In this document: positions 1 through 9,732 of the stretch, in pieces
Position numbering within the stretch: position 1 is the stretch's first letter
How the letters are laid out: each line of letters opens with the position of its first letter
Assembly (NCBI GenBank): GCA_009602735.1
Contig: WELA01010783.1
Coordinates: 1 to 64,000, forward strand
DNA length: 64,000 nt
Direction: 5' to 3'
Source: Mesotaenium endlicherianum
Taxonomy: Eukaryota > Streptophyta > Zygnematophyceae > Zygnematales > Mesotaeniaceae
Notes under the pieces: model-generated
Database searches by the model: none
What the model saw: only the letters and a program-made list of their open reading frames with translations
What the model was told of the DNA's origin: nothing
Position numbers and translations under genes: made by a program

Positions 1-40
1 ATATCTTTTTATTCACCTCCATTGTGCACAAACCCACCCT

Positions 41-77
41 TAAAAATAAAAAGAGGCTGCCCTTTTGAGACAGCCTC
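41..77 (-). terminator. Rho-independent terminator of the HYR-domain gene
   Basis: Inverted repeat GAGGCTG (53-59) and CAGCCTC (71-77) with an 11-base loop. On the minus strand it is followed by a T-rich run (41-52). It lies about 33 bases past the stop codon of the minus-strand gene ending at 110. Seen directly; the function is inferred from the shape. Confidence 0.8.
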
Positions 78-109
78 CCCTCGATTCAGAAAATAATAAT
101 ACCCCTTGA

Positions 110-3100
110 TTACTTACTCGCTTTGATCAGTTGTACGACCTTACGCTTGGATCCCTGAATAAATTCTGCAAAGTAGGTCCCGCTCTGGTAGTTTTCTCCT
201 ACCTGCAAGCTACTATTGCTATGCAGTCCTGATCTCGCTTCTATCGCTCTTCCTGATGCATCCATCACCCGTAAATTCACCGGTGTCTCATACCTGCTTT
301 GGATCTTCAGTGTGAAGTAAGTGCTGGTTGGGTTTGGAGCTACCGTTACTTTCAGTTCTGATTCTTCTGAGCTTACTTTCACTTTGTCTTCAGTAGCTGT
401 TTGTGTAAGGGTGGTATTGCCCCCAGTTGCTGATGACGTTACTACCGGTCCAACACTGCAATCATAACTGTTCCAGATCACATTGCGGTTTTCACTCTGT
501 ATCTCCCGGGCTATAAACAGACCCGTCATATGCGTACTGTCCCTGTTACCCTGTACTTCCAGCTGGCCATTCGGCGCATATACATTCGCATTCACCCAGG
601 TATCCGTTTCCCTGGTACCGCGGCCATCCTGGTGGTCTCCACCCTGCTCCTCTCTATAACCATCATCTCTTCCATGTTCATCTCCTTCTTCGCCTCCATG
701 CACCGTGAAGTAACCTCCTCCATCGCCTTCATCACCTCCGTCAAACTGGTGACTCTCTTCTCCCTCATGCTGGTGGTCTTCTTCCACCCTTGGTTTCTGC
801 CCTACATAGAACGTAACTTTATAACGATCTGCATTGATCTTGCTCTTCTTACCTATCTCTACCCCATTGCTTACAAGCACCTGGCTGTTGCCTGCAAAAC
901 GTACATTCGTATAGGCTCCTGTAGATGAACCGCCGCTTACATGCAACCTGCCTATATTGATCACAGGGCTCGTAAACAATACCGTTGCTCCCGGGCCTAT
1001 CTCTATCGATCCAAATACCGTTCCACCCAACGTAACAACTGCACCTTGACCAATATTCACTTCTTTGTAATTACTACTTAGCGTTACTGTTGTATTCTTG
1101 CGAACCTTAAAATTGGGCAGTCCTCTTGTGCTTGTCGTGTTATACACCATCGTTGGTAAGTCAACAGCAGCTACCTCATAGATCTTCTGGTTGATCACCG
1201 CTCCACTCTCTGCGTCTATTCTTGGTGCTTTTACAAATGCCCCCGCCGATGCTACGGTTGTCTTTTCTCCAAACTTAGCCCTGCCCCTTGCGCTCATCAC
1301 ACCCACACTGCCGCCGGACACTATATTGTGGTCGCTCAACTCTACCTGTCTGCCTCCCAGGATCGTGTAGCTGCTTACGAGCGTCTCTTTGGCATACATG
1401 TAGGTGGCCGCAAATTCACTCCTGCAACCATTACCATCTGTAGTATACAGGCTGTATACGCCATCCCCATTTGTTAAGTCTAAGCTGATCTGCTGTGTAG
1501 CGGCAAAGCTGCCCATACTGTACAGCCACTGGTAGCCAAACGGTCCGTTTAACGTACTGCTGCCAGTAAGGGTTAGCTTATTACAGAACGCATCCGCATT
1601 GCTCGGTGCGATACTGGCTACCGGTAGCGGGTTCACTTTCACTGTGAAGCTGCAAGTACTTACATTACCATGTATATCCGTTACTGTATAACTTACTGTT
1701 GATGTACCGATATTGAATACACCACTTACATCGATACCCGCGCCGTTTCTTGTTGTGGCGCCTGTTACCGTATACAGGGTACTGGCTATTCCGCAATTAT
1801 CTCCCTGGCTTAGTACAGGGATTGTGTAATTGGTATTACCGCCAGTATTAGCACAGAATACCTGGTTGCCCGCGCAGGCTATCACCGGCGCTTCATTATC
1901 TGTAACAACCACTGTCTGTACAGTGCTATTCGTATTGCCATGGATATCTGTTACCGTCCAGGTTACTACTGTAGTGCCTACAGGGTAAGTAGCCGACGGA
2001 TGGTCATTCACTACACGCTGTACACCGCAGTTGTCTTTGGTAACCGGGATGCCTAAGCTCACCGTGGCCGAACACTTGCCCGGGTCATTGCTCACACTGA
2101 TATTCACCGTGCTGATCGTTGGATTCTCAGTATCAGCAACTACTATGGTAAAGGTTCCCGAAGACGCGTTACCACTTACATCGGTAGCGGTCACATTTAC
2201 AGTAGTAACACCTACAGGGAAAACTGTTCCGGGATTCTGGCTATACGTAATCGCAACCGGACCGCAAATATCCGAAGCCGTTGCAGCAAAGTTGATTATT
2301 GCTCCGCATATACCTTTATCATTCACTGCGTTTATGGCAGAAGGTGTAGTTAATGTTGGCGCAGTAATATCATGAACGGTGATCACCTGCACTGCAGAAG
2401 AAGTATTTCCACATGCGTCTTTGGCTGTCCAGGTTCTGGTAATAGTATAATTGTAATGACCCGCATTATTGATATCGGCATTCTGCGTGCTTGTCTGTGC
2501 AAATACTACTACAGGCGATGCATCACAATTATCTGTTGCTGTTAAAGTAGCTGCTGCAGGTACTGCGTTACAGTCTACAGTAATGTTAGCAGGCGCTGCA
2601 CCCAAAACTGGCGCTGTTCTATCCAGTACCGTAATGGTCTGTACAAAGTTATTGGCGCTTGTATTGCCACTTGCATCGGTAAAGTTCCAGGTTCTTACCT
2701 GTGTATAGGAACTACCACAGCCTGCGGTCTTTACATCGCTTAAAACATGTATGGTTGCTGTACTGCAATTATCAGTAGCTACTGGGGCCAACGTCAATGC
2801 TTTGGCCAGAGAAGTAGCGTCGGAACACTCAACCGTTGCATCCAGGCTACCCGGCGCTGTTGTAATCACAGGTGGAGTAACATCTTTGATAATAACGGCC
2901 TGTGTTTGAGTAGCGGTATTTCCACTGGCATCCTGGTATGTCCAGTGCATGATATAAGTACCCTGATTGCTATAAGTAAGTGGATCACTGGTAGTTCCTG
3001 TTACCATACCCGAGCAATTGTCTTTAGCAGTAGGCGCTGTAATTGTTGCAGCGCATTCGGCCGTAACAGCGGGCAGGGCATTTATCTGGTAATTTATCGT

Positions 3101-4468
3101 AAGTGTGCCTCCTCGGAAATAACCTACCCAGCCAGGATAACCGGTGAAATTCATCTGCAAAGTATTATTGCCGCCATAATTATATCCAGGGATACTTCCG
3201 TTATAATTGATGGTGAATGACTGCGCGTAATGGAATAACTGGTTATCGCCGATATGGGTACCCGAAACATACATATGATCGTAATCACCGGTTCCGCCCC
3301 ATCCCTGGTCTACAGCTGTATAGGATAAGCTCGCGCCAGTTACAACAGCTCCAGCGGGTAAAGGATCAGAAAAATTAAATATCCACGGACTCCAGCTATT
3401 GGTATTACCATAAGGCACTGAAATGGTCTTTGAACCTGTTACTGAAGTGGTTGGTACCGGCGCTTCATTGTCTTTTACCGTTACAGTGAACGAAGCGCTG
3501 GCTGTATTACCTGCCGCATCGGTTACGATAAAACTGTTGGTAGTGGTTCCAACAGGGAATACCGAACCGCTGGGCAAACCAGCCGTTTGCTGCATGGTTG
3601 GAACGCCGCAATTGTCGCTATAATTTACTGTATATGCTACGCTCGCGCCGCATTTACCGGGATCATTATTGACCGTAATGGGGCCCGGGCTCGAAATAGT
3701 TGGTGGTACCATATCTTTTTCCCCTAGGTACTGGCCATTGGGTATGGAAAGACCATGTGTTACCTGGCAAGGGAAAGCAGCATCTATTACTTTAACCATA
3801 GTACTGTTACTGGCCCCATAGGGTATGGAAATGGTTACATCTGTTGTTACCCCGGCATTGTAATTAAACGGTCCATAGGAAACATTCGCCCCTGAAGGAT
3901 CGTAAATTACCTTAAAGCTTTTGGTACCTGTAATGGATGCACAGGAAAGATGGTTGACCCTTATGCTAGCAGTGGTATAATCATCTGTAGGATTACAGGG
4001 TGTTCCATTATTATTACCTGGCAATATAACTGTATTGCTCCAGCCTGTTATCGGGCAACTTGTACAAACCGGGGGTGGAGGTGGTGTAAAATTACCGGAG
4101 CCTCCTACCAAAAAAGCCCAGCATACATTGTTTGAATAAGGGGCTACGCTCAGTGTAGTACCCAGGAACGGGGTATGAACAGTAGCATAGCTGTTAAAGC
4201 CAAAGCCCAGGTAAATAGATGATGCCGCAGCAAAAATAGTGGGACTCAATGAAGATGCATTTCCGGCAAATTCTGCGTCAATAGGGTAATTGACCCCGTT
4301 AATAGTGAGCCCCGCGCCCGAATGGCCGCATTCATTTACCTGATGGTAGGTCATCAGATACCATGTTAAAGAGCCATCTTGGGCCTGGTTAACACGTATT
4401 TCCGTAACGTGTGCGAACGAAAGGATTGTAACAAAAAGGCATGTTACAAAGAGTAGAATTTTTTTCAT
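110..4468 (-). CDS. Secreted multi-HYR-domain protein with type IX secretion sorting domain
   Basis: 1452 residues. Residues 1-19 form a signal peptide. From about residue 250 there is a chain of Ig-like HYR modules, recognisable by recurring PVGTT, VTDxxGN and DNEAPV motifs with paired cysteines. Around 1225-1290 lies a hydrophilic stretch rich in His, Glu, Asp and Gly. The last 80 residues look like a Por-type sorting domain (VAPNPTSTYFTLKI, then a basic end), which in Bacteroidota directs export by the type IX system and attachment to the cell surface. HYR modules are known from adhesins and extracellular matrix proteins, so a surface adhesion role is likely but inferred. The ATG at 4468 is fixed by the signal peptide. 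A 131-residue exported protein lies 68 bases upstream on the same strand and may be co-transcribed. Confidence 0.9.
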   Translation of the reverse strand: MKKILLFVTCLFVTILSFAHVTEIRVNQAQDGSLTWYLMTYHQVNECGHSGAGLTINGVNYPIDAEFAGNASSLSPTIFAAASSIYLGFGFNSYATVHTPFLGTTLSVAPYSNNVCWAFLVGGSGNFTPPPPPVCTSCPITGWSNTVILPGNNNGTPCNPTDDYTTASIRVNHLSCASITGTKSFKVIYDPSGANVSYGPFNYNAGVTTDVTISIPYGASNSTMVKVIDAAFPCQVTHGLSIPNGQYLGEKDMVPPTISSPGPITVNNDPGKCGASVAYTVNYSDNCGVPTMQQTAGLPSGSVFPVGTTTNSFIVTDAAGNTASASFTVTVKDNEAPVPTTSVTGSKTISVPYGNTNSWSPWIFNFSDPLPAGAVVTGASLSYTAVDQGWGGTGDYDHMYVSGTHIGDNQLFHYAQSFTINYNGSIPGYNYGGNNTLQMNFTGYPGWVGYFRGGTLTINYQINALPAVTAECAATITAPTAKDNCSGMVTGTTSDPLTYSNQGTYIMHWTYQDASGNTATQTQAVIIKDVTPPVITTAPGSLDATVECSDATSLAKALTLAPVATDNCSTATIHVLSDVKTAGCGSSYTQVRTWNFTDASGNTSANNFVQTITVLDRTAPVLGAAPANITVDCNAVPAAATLTATDNCDASPVVVFAQTSTQNADINNAGHYNYTITRTWTAKDACGNTSSAVQVITVHDITAPTLTTPSAINAVNDKGICGAIINFAATASDICGPVAITYSQNPGTVFPVGVTTVNVTATDVSGNASSGTFTIVVADTENPTISTVNISVSNDPGKCSATVSLGIPVTKDNCGVQRVVNDHPSATYPVGTTVVTWTVTDIHGNTNSTVQTVVVTDNEAPVIACAGNQVFCANTGGNTNYTIPVLSQGDNCGIASTLYTVTGATTRNGAGIDVSGVFNIGTSTVSYTVTDIHGNVSTCSFTVKVNPLPVASIAPSNADAFCNKLTLTGSSTLNGPFGYQWLYSMGSFAATQQISLDLTNGDGVYSLYTTDGNGCRSEFAATYMYAKETLVSSYTILGGRQVELSDHNIVSGGSVGVMSARGRAKFGEKTTVASAGAFVKAPRIDAESGAVINQKIYEVAAVDLPTMVYNTTSTRGLPNFKVRKNTTVTLSSNYKEVNIGQGAVVTLGGTVFGSIEIGPGATVLFTSPVINIGRLHVSGGSSTGAYTNVRFAGNSQVLVSNGVEIGKKSKINADRYKVTFYVGQKPRVEEDHQHEGEESHQFDGGDEGDGGGYFTVHGGEEGDEHGRDDGYREEQGGDHQDGRGTRETDTWVNANVYAPNGQLEVQGNRDSTHMTGLFIAREIQSENRNVIWNSYDCSVGPVVTSSATGGNTTLTQTATEDKVKVSSEESELKVTVAPNPTSTYFTLKIQSRYETPVNLRVMDASGRAIEARSGLHSNSSLQVGENYQSGTYFAEFIQGSKRKVVQLIKASK

Positions 4469-4536
4469 AAATTAATTTTGATAATGACCATTAATCATGA
4501 TCTCAGAAAATTATCCTTCTAAGCATTCTGTTGCAC

Positions 4537-4932
4537 TTAGTTTTTATATGTTTTTTTTACAGACAGGCCCGAAGGGTCAAATCCAGTGGGAAGACTGATC
4601 TTCAAATCATTCAAAGCATCGCTATCGCAGTCAGGCTTATTGAACACGCCTTTTTTGCTGGCGAAGTTGAAATCTTTCGACAAATTCTGACCGTCTCCTT
4701 TATTTGTAATAGTGATGGCAAACTGCGCATTTTGATCTGCAGGACCGTCATTAAAGACGCTGATCTGTACCTGGTTTGTGTTGTTACATTTAACAACACG
4801 GTAAAAGATCTCTATTGAGTTCCTGGTTTCAGGAAAAACCTGCCAGTTTTTATACACGGTTTCAGAAGACTGGCCAAAAGAAATGCTTACAGAGCCCATA
4901 ACCAGCATAAAAAAGAGTAATCGTTTTAACAT
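4537..4932 (-). CDS. Small exported protein of unknown function
   Basis: 131 residues. The reading frame stays open upstream, but the ATG at 4932 gives a standard signal peptide (MLKRLLFFMLVMGSVSISFG, cleavage before QSSE), so I chose it. The mature part of about 110 residues has two cysteines (in VVKCNN and KPDCDSD) and alternating polar and hydrophobic residues that suggest a beta-sandwich, but I recognise no family. It precedes the HYR-domain gene by 68 bases on the same strand and could be its partner. The upstream sequence is A/T rich with no clear Shine-Dalgarno, as is usual in this phylum. Confidence 0.75.
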   Translation of the reverse strand: MLKRLLFFMLVMGSVSISFGQSSETVYKNWQVFPETRNSIEIFYRVVKCNNTNQVQISVFNDGPADQNAQFAITITNKGDGQNLSKDFNFASKKGVFNKPDCDSDALNDLKISLPTGFDPSGLSVKKTYKN

Positions 4933-5269
4933 AATCAAGTTTTTAATTATTAAAAAATTATTGAATACAGTTGGAAGCCGCATATTCGATAGGAAATAAG
5001 GTTGGGGTAAAAAGCACAGGTACTTTTCAATTGAACAGCGCAAGGTTCATATGCAGGTTTTTAGTTAGGTTGATTGTAGTAGCGTCTGTAAATTACTGTA
5101 GAGAAATATCTACAAGGATGTAATTTGACAAATTGCCAATTCCAGTCAAAATTGAGTTGATAACACAATGATTTTAATAGACTAGGGCATTGATTTCGTA
5201 GATGAGAAGAAAAAACAGCTTAATTTCAGGCAAAATTCTAGCTCAGTACCCTTACTAACCTCTGCGAAG

Positions 5270-6052
5270 ATGAAATACCGTTGTATCATAATAGATGATA
5301 ACATTATTGAATGCGACTCGCTTGCGCTGAAACTGAAACAAATTGCCTGCCTGGAAATATACGCTACCCTGTCAAGTGGATTGGAAGCAGTGAATATTTT
5401 GAGAGACAACAAAATAGATATTGTTTTTTCTGACATAGATATGCCGGGCCTGTCTGGCATAGAACTGCTGAAAAGCACCAAAAATCACCCCGTTTTTATT
5501 TTTATTTCATCCCATCCGGAGTATGCTGTGGAGAGCTTCAGCCTGAATGTGATCGATTATATTGTAAAACCGGTTAAACTGGAACGACTGATCCATGCCG
5601 CCAACAAGGCGATTGAATACATCCAGTTAAAGAAGTTGCTGAATAACCAGGCGAGCCCTAAAGCATCTTCTCCGGATACCGGTAACAACCTGATCAAGAC
5701 CATCGACGCTCAAGCCTATTTCTTCATCAAAGATGCCAGCGGTTATACCAGGCTTGATATGGGCGACGTGTTATATATTGAAAGTATGGGGGATTTTTCC
5801 AAAATACATACTACGAGCCAGAAAACACATTTGGTCCTGGTGAGTTTAAAGAACCTGGAAAAGCAATTGCCCGCCAGCTTCTTCATACGCGTTCACAAAC
5901 AGTATATGGTTAATCTGCTGTATATTAAAAATATTACAGTGGGCGAAATACTGCTGAAAGACAACAATATAATCCCAATCAGTACAGCCTATAAACAGGC
6001 ATTGCTGGATACGGTAGTACATAAAAAAACATTGACCCGCTTTGGGGAATAA
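5270..6052 (+). CDS. LytTR-family response regulator
   Basis: 260 residues. The N-terminal receiver domain (about 3-120) has the acidic pair DD at 9-10, the phospho-acceptor Asp55 in FSDIDMPG, and Lys100 in the YIVKPVK motif. Residues 150-255 form a LytTR DNA-binding domain (ADVLYIESMGDFSKIHT-like core and FIRVHKQYMVNL). Such regulators bind promoters when phosphorylated by a partner histidine kinase. The gene faces a TPR histidine kinase on the opposite strand with only five bases between the two stop codons, so the two are probable but not proven partners. LytTR regulators usually pair with LytS/YpdA-type kinases, whereas the neighbour has a classical HisKA domain, so the cognate kinase may lie elsewhere. 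Confidence 0.9.
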   Translation: MKYRCIIIDDNIIECDSLALKLKQIACLEIYATLSSGLEAVNILRDNKIDIVFSDIDMPGLSGIELLKSTKNHPVFIFISSHPEYAVESFSLNVIDYIVKPVKLERLIHAANKAIEYIQLKKLLNNQASPKASSPDTGNNLIKTIDAQAYFFIKDASGYTRLDMGDVLYIESMGDFSKIHTTSQKTHLVLVSLKNLEKQLPASFFIRVHKQYMVNLLYIKNITVGEILLKDNNIIPISTAYKQALLDTVVHKKTLTRFGE

Positions 6053-6057
6053 TACCT

Positions 6058-8337
6058 TCATGCCGCGGGTAAGGTTATATGAAATATACTGCCTGCCCCG
6101 GGACGGCTGTTCACAGTGATATTCCCATGTAATATAGCTGCAAAATGCTTGCTTAACAGTAAGCCAAGACCGGTTCCTTTTTCTCTATTGGTCCCGTGGG
6201 TGCTTTCAATTGATTTTATGGCGACATCATTGATCTGCTGCACTTTTGTTTCGCTGATTCCTACACCATTATCTCTTACTGAGAGCACCATCCCTTTGCC
6301 GTCTCTCTTCGCAAAAATTTCCAATAACCCATCCTGGCCGGAAAATTTAATGGCATTGCTAACCAGGTTACGAACGATCAGTTCTACCATGTTGCGGTCG
6401 CCCAATACCCTTACCCCCTCCTTGACGCTGTTGTTCACCGTCAGGTTTTTTGTTCCTATTGTATGGTGCGCACCATTGATAACATGTTCCACAATAGCTG
6501 CCATATCAATATCTTCTATAACGGGTGCAAAACCCTGCATCTGGCTGGCCGACCAGTTAAGCAGGTTATCCATTAAGCTGGCAGTATGATCCAGTGTGCC
6601 TTTTATCAATTCTGTATATTGAGCCAGTCTCTTTTGCTCAATATGCCCGTTTGCCAGCAGTGAACTGAAAGAGATCAGGTTATTGACCGGCGTTCTGAGA
6701 TCGTGACTCACAATACCGAATATTGTATCTTTTACCGATACCAGCTCTTCCAAAGTCTGCTTTTGCTTCGAGACCAATTTGTTTAGCTTAACGGTTTTAT
6801 AGTGGTTGTAAAATACCAGTATTCCAGCAACAAAAGTGGTAATGGCAATTATTGCCAGTGCGGTTGATAATTTTGCATCGAATTCGATCTGTGCCTGCTG
6901 GGCGCTGATCCTGCTGTCTTTAATCTTTTTATCGAAACGAGCCCTTAATTGCTCCTTTTGCAACCGGGTGATTTCCAATTTCTTTGCGTTTTCCAGGTCT
7001 GCCTCTTTTTTAAGAAAGGCAACCCTTTGAAGGCTTTTTTCCTGATCACTGATCTCTAATTGCTGCTTTCTGAGAATGATCTCCTGCTGTTGTTGTTTTG
7101 CCAGCAGTATCTGCTGTTTCAGGCTTTCATCGGTCAACTGCTGGGTCAGTTTATATTCCCTTTCCTTAATATTAAAATCGAGTTGCAATTGCTTGTGCGT
7201 GATCTCCCTTTCCTTTTCATTATTATAGATGCTGTCACGCATGACAATATACTCCCGGTAATAAAAAAGCGAACTGTCGAAACGGCCTGTTGTTTCATAT
7301 AAATTACTCAGGCTTTCCAATGCATTTTTTTGTACTCCTGAAACATTAATCTGTCTTGCTATATCCAGGCCCTGTTTCAGGTTAATAAAACCATTCCCAT
7401 AATCTTTATTTTTTGTATAATACCTGCCCAGGTTTAGGTAATTTTCTGCCAGCGTAAGTTTTTCATTGGCTTTCTTGTTTACTTCCATGGAGGTCAGGTA
7501 ATATTTCAGCGCAGTTTCTTTGTTTTGCCGGGCTTCGTATATTTTGCCAATACCCGTCATAATGGAAGATTTCATCGAATAATCCTCTTCTTTCTCTGCT
7601 ATTGGCAGTGCCCTGTTAAATAGCTGGAGTGCTTTTTCATATTTTTCCGCCGGCCTGATCCGCATGTTCATAAGCTCGTTATCTGAGGCCATCATTAAGA
7701 TATTTCCAAGTGCTTCACAGGCAACAGCCACTCCTCTGCTTGTACTGCTTGCATCCTCAAATATTTTTAAAGCTTTGTGTATGTATTCCGATGCCTGTTT
7801 AAACTGGCCAAGACCCTCATAGATTTCCCCGATATTCATGTAACAACTGGCCACTTCGCCTTTTTTCCCCAAGTGCTCATATAAAATAATTGCATTCTGA
7901 TGGGCTTCCAGCGATTTAGCGTAATCCGGAATATCATTGTACAGCGCTCCCATATTCAGATACGTATCAGCCATATGCACTTTATCGGCAGCTTCCTTTC
8001 CCACTTCGAGTGCTTTCTCGTAATAAGAAAGGGCTTTGAGATAATCTGACACGCCGTGATAAGAGGCGCCCAATTTATAATAGGTAACTTCCAGTATACT
8101 TTTATTGGGTAGTTTTTTTGCGAGGGAAACAGCCGCTTCGCCGAAGCTTTCCACTTTATCGAACTGTTTCAAAATTGCATACTGTCCGAAAATATAGCGC
8201 AGGTAAATAACCTTTAAAGAATCTTCTTTCTGATAAGCCTCGTTTACGCGTAATAAGCTATCTAATTTTGCCTGCTGTGTCCATCCCACACCTATACAAC
8301 CGGTGAGTATCACAAGCATCAACAATATCTTCTTCAT
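6058..8337 (-). CDS. TPR-repeat sensor histidine kinase
   Basis: 759 residues. A signal peptide or first membrane anchor at 1-20 is followed by a tetratricopeptide solenoid (about 40-370, with units such as ALSYYEKALEVGKEA), a long coiled coil (about 375-480) and one transmembrane helix near 488-510. The cytoplasmic part carries a HisKA domain with phospho-acceptor His545 in VSHDLRTPVNN, and an ATPase domain with N box (NLVSNAIKFS), G1 (DNGVGIS) and G2 (GTGLGLLL). This is the common Bacteroidota architecture in which a periplasmic TPR array senses an unknown signal. No receiver or DNA-binding domain is attached, so a separate regulator is needed. The LytTR regulator converging from 5270 is the nearest candidate. 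Confidence 0.93.
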   Translation of the reverse strand: MKKILLMLVILTGCIGVGWTQQAKLDSLLRVNEAYQKEDSLKVIYLRYIFGQYAILKQFDKVESFGEAAVSLAKKLPNKSILEVTYYKLGASYHGVSDYLKALSYYEKALEVGKEAADKVHMADTYLNMGALYNDIPDYAKSLEAHQNAIILYEHLGKKGEVASCYMNIGEIYEGLGQFKQASEYIHKALKIFEDASSTSRGVAVACEALGNILMMASDNELMNMRIRPAEKYEKALQLFNRALPIAEKEEDYSMKSSIMTGIGKIYEARQNKETALKYYLTSMEVNKKANEKLTLAENYLNLGRYYTKNKDYGNGFINLKQGLDIARQINVSGVQKNALESLSNLYETTGRFDSSLFYYREYIVMRDSIYNNEKEREITHKQLQLDFNIKEREYKLTQQLTDESLKQQILLAKQQQQEIILRKQQLEISDQEKSLQRVAFLKKEADLENAKKLEITRLQKEQLRARFDKKIKDSRISAQQAQIEFDAKLSTALAIIAITTFVAGILVFYNHYKTVKLNKLVSKQKQTLEELVSVKDTIFGIVSHDLRTPVNNLISFSSLLANGHIEQKRLAQYTELIKGTLDHTASLMDNLLNWSASQMQGFAPVIEDIDMAAIVEHVINGAHHTIGTKNLTVNNSVKEGVRVLGDRNMVELIVRNLVSNAIKFSGQDGLLEIFAKRDGKGMVLSVRDNGVGISETKVQQINDVAIKSIESTHGTNREKGTGLGLLLSKHFAAILHGNITVNSRPGAGSIFHITLPAA

Positions 8338-8461
8338 AAAAGGTTCAGTAGTTTCGACGCCCTGTTTAAATCAACCAGGGTTAGTTCGTTTAAAATTAAA
8401 CGAATAACCCATAACATTGTCTAACAATATAAATAAAAAACAATGCAACCTTTCGTATGTA

Positions 8462-8623
8462 TTAAAAAAAATATTCTTTGAATAAAACACCTCTTTCCTC
8501 TGCTATCCCTCGAAGTGTTGCATTCTGTTCAAATTTTTTCAATACGTTTTTTGTAGTAGTAACCTTATTGAGTAATTCGTATGCGTCGCGGCTGGAATGT
8601 ATTATTCGGTCAATTTCTTCAAT
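8462..8623 (-). pseudogene. Open frame without a start codon, protein-like C-terminal fragment
   Basis: Below the end of the thioredoxin gene the minus strand stays open for 53 codons in the -1 frame relative to that gene, ending at a TAA at 8462-8464. The translation is rich in charged helix-forming residues (for example NVLKKFEQNATLRGIAEERG) and looks like a genuine C-terminus, but the frame begins right after a stop and has no ATG, GTG or TTG at its head. It could be the remnant of a lost gene, or a C-terminal tail cut from the thioredoxin by a frameshift. The rest of the gap 8338-8601 is A/T rich with no other gene visible. Low certainty. Confidence 0.3.
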
Positions 8624-9081
8624 TCAAGAACCAGCCTTGTCTCTGGTAACTGGTGATTAAAAAATTGCCGGTAATGCTTTTTATTGTTTACCATCAGGGT
8701 CACCGGGATGGTGCCGTCCCAGGATTTGTCTATCATCGGACAAAAAACATTGGGATCTTGTTCATCGAGCCATATAATACTGGAATGGTAATGCTGCTTT
8801 TGGGCAAAAGCTGCGATCGCTTTGGGATAATCATCGGGGAAGTCGAGACTCACGAGCACCAACTTCACACCTTTTGTTTTGAAAGCTGCCACCTGTTTTT
8901 CGAACCAGGGGATCTCGTGCACGCAGGGGCCGCACCAACTTGCCCAAAAATTAAAGACCGTAGGGGCGGAACTGGTATCAACCATCTTCAACAGTTCACC
9001 GATCTTCATTTTAGGGATCGACTGGGCCTCCGTCATTACTGATAACAGGCAGCAGAATAAGCAAATAAATAGTTTTTTCAT
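8602..9081 (-). CDS. TlpA-like exported thioredoxin
   Basis: 159 residues. A signal peptide (1-20, ending at MTEAQ) is followed by a thioredoxin fold with the active-site pair Cys50 and Cys53 in FWASWCGPC, then the TlpA/ResA-type HEIPWFEKQ segment. Proteins of this family reduce or exchange disulfides in the periplasm. The cis-Pro region is seen in GTIPVTLMV. It follows trmH on the same strand with a 10-base gap, so the two are likely co-transcribed although functionally unrelated. Substrate unknown. Confidence 0.9.
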   Translation of the reverse strand: MKKLFICLFCCLLSVMTEAQSIPKMKIGELLKMVDTSSAPTVFNFWASWCGPCVHEIPWFEKQVAAFKTKGVKLVLVSLDFPDDYPKAIAAFAQKQHYHSSIIWLDEQDPNVFCPMIDKSWDGTIPVTLMVNNKKHYRQFFNHQLPETRLVLELKKLTE

Positions 9082-9091
9082 GGCGATACAT

Positions 9092-9685
9092 TCAATAATT
9101 CTGGGTTGTAATACCCCATTCGGTCATTAGTTGATCTGATTGAGCTTTCGGCAGAGACCGCTGCTCATAATGCCCTGCAAGGGTTTTCTGTCGCATGGCT
9201 TCATAAATACTCACAGCGCAAGCAACAGACACATTCAGGCTTTGGATGATGCCAACCTGGGGGATGATGAAATTACCGTCAGCCAGCAACCTGATCTCTT
9301 CACTCACTCCGGAATGCTCATTGCCAAACACAAGCGCTACACTCACTGTAAAATCGATATCATACACACTTACAGCATCGGCGGCAAGATGCGTGGTAAA
9401 AATGCGACTGTATTGCTGTCTTAATTGCGCAAAGCATGCTGCAGCATTATCGAAATGATGCACGGTCAACCATTTGGCTGCGCTGCTGCTGCTTTTAGGT
9501 CCGAACTTGTCGTGACGTGGAATTTTTGTATTTAGAATATATATATCCTGTATGCCTACCGCATCACAGGTTCGCATGACTGCGGCAATATTATGCGGGT
9601 CCTGTATATTTTCCATCACTACAGTCAGGTTGGGTTGGCGTTTATTCAATACTTGTATCAATTTATTTTTCCTTTCCGGTGTCAT
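9092..9685 (-). CDS. trmH: TrmH-family tRNA/rRNA 2'-O-ribose methyltransferase
   Basis: 197 residues. The three SpoU motifs are present: motif 1 NIAAVMRTCDAVG, motif 2 with FGNEHSGVS, and motif 3 IPQVGIIQSLNVSVACAVS, which form the trefoil-knot SAM site. The short length, the N-terminal TVVMENIQDPHNIAAV and the basic C-terminal tail fit TrmH, which methylates the 2'-O of G18 in tRNA. The exact target (tRNA or rRNA) is inferred. ATG at 9685. It sits upstream of the TlpA-like gene by 10 bases. A perfect palindrome separates it from the next upstream gene, so its promoter must lie between about 9686 and 9732. Confidence 0.88.
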   Translation of the reverse strand: MTPERKNKLIQVLNKRQPNLTVVMENIQDPHNIAAVMRTCDAVGIQDIYILNTKIPRHDKFGPKSSSSAAKWLTVHHFDNAAACFAQLRQQYSRIFTTHLAADAVSVYDIDFTVSVALVFGNEHSGVSEEIRLLADGNFIIPQVGIIQSLNVSVACAVSIYEAMRQKTLAGHYEQRSLPKAQSDQLMTEWGITTQNY

Positions 9686-9732
9686 GCGCTTGTTCTTGCC
9701 TCGAAATTCGACAACAACAGAGAAGAAACCAA

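Noticed and set aside
5270-8337. Treating the LytTR regulator and histidine kinase as one operon
   Set aside because: They are on opposite strands and converge, so they cannot share a transcript; only a functional link is possible.
8478-8660. 60-codon plus-strand frame after the histidine kinase
   Set aside because: It is the antisense of the protein-like minus-strand frame at 8462-8623 and has no sensible composition.
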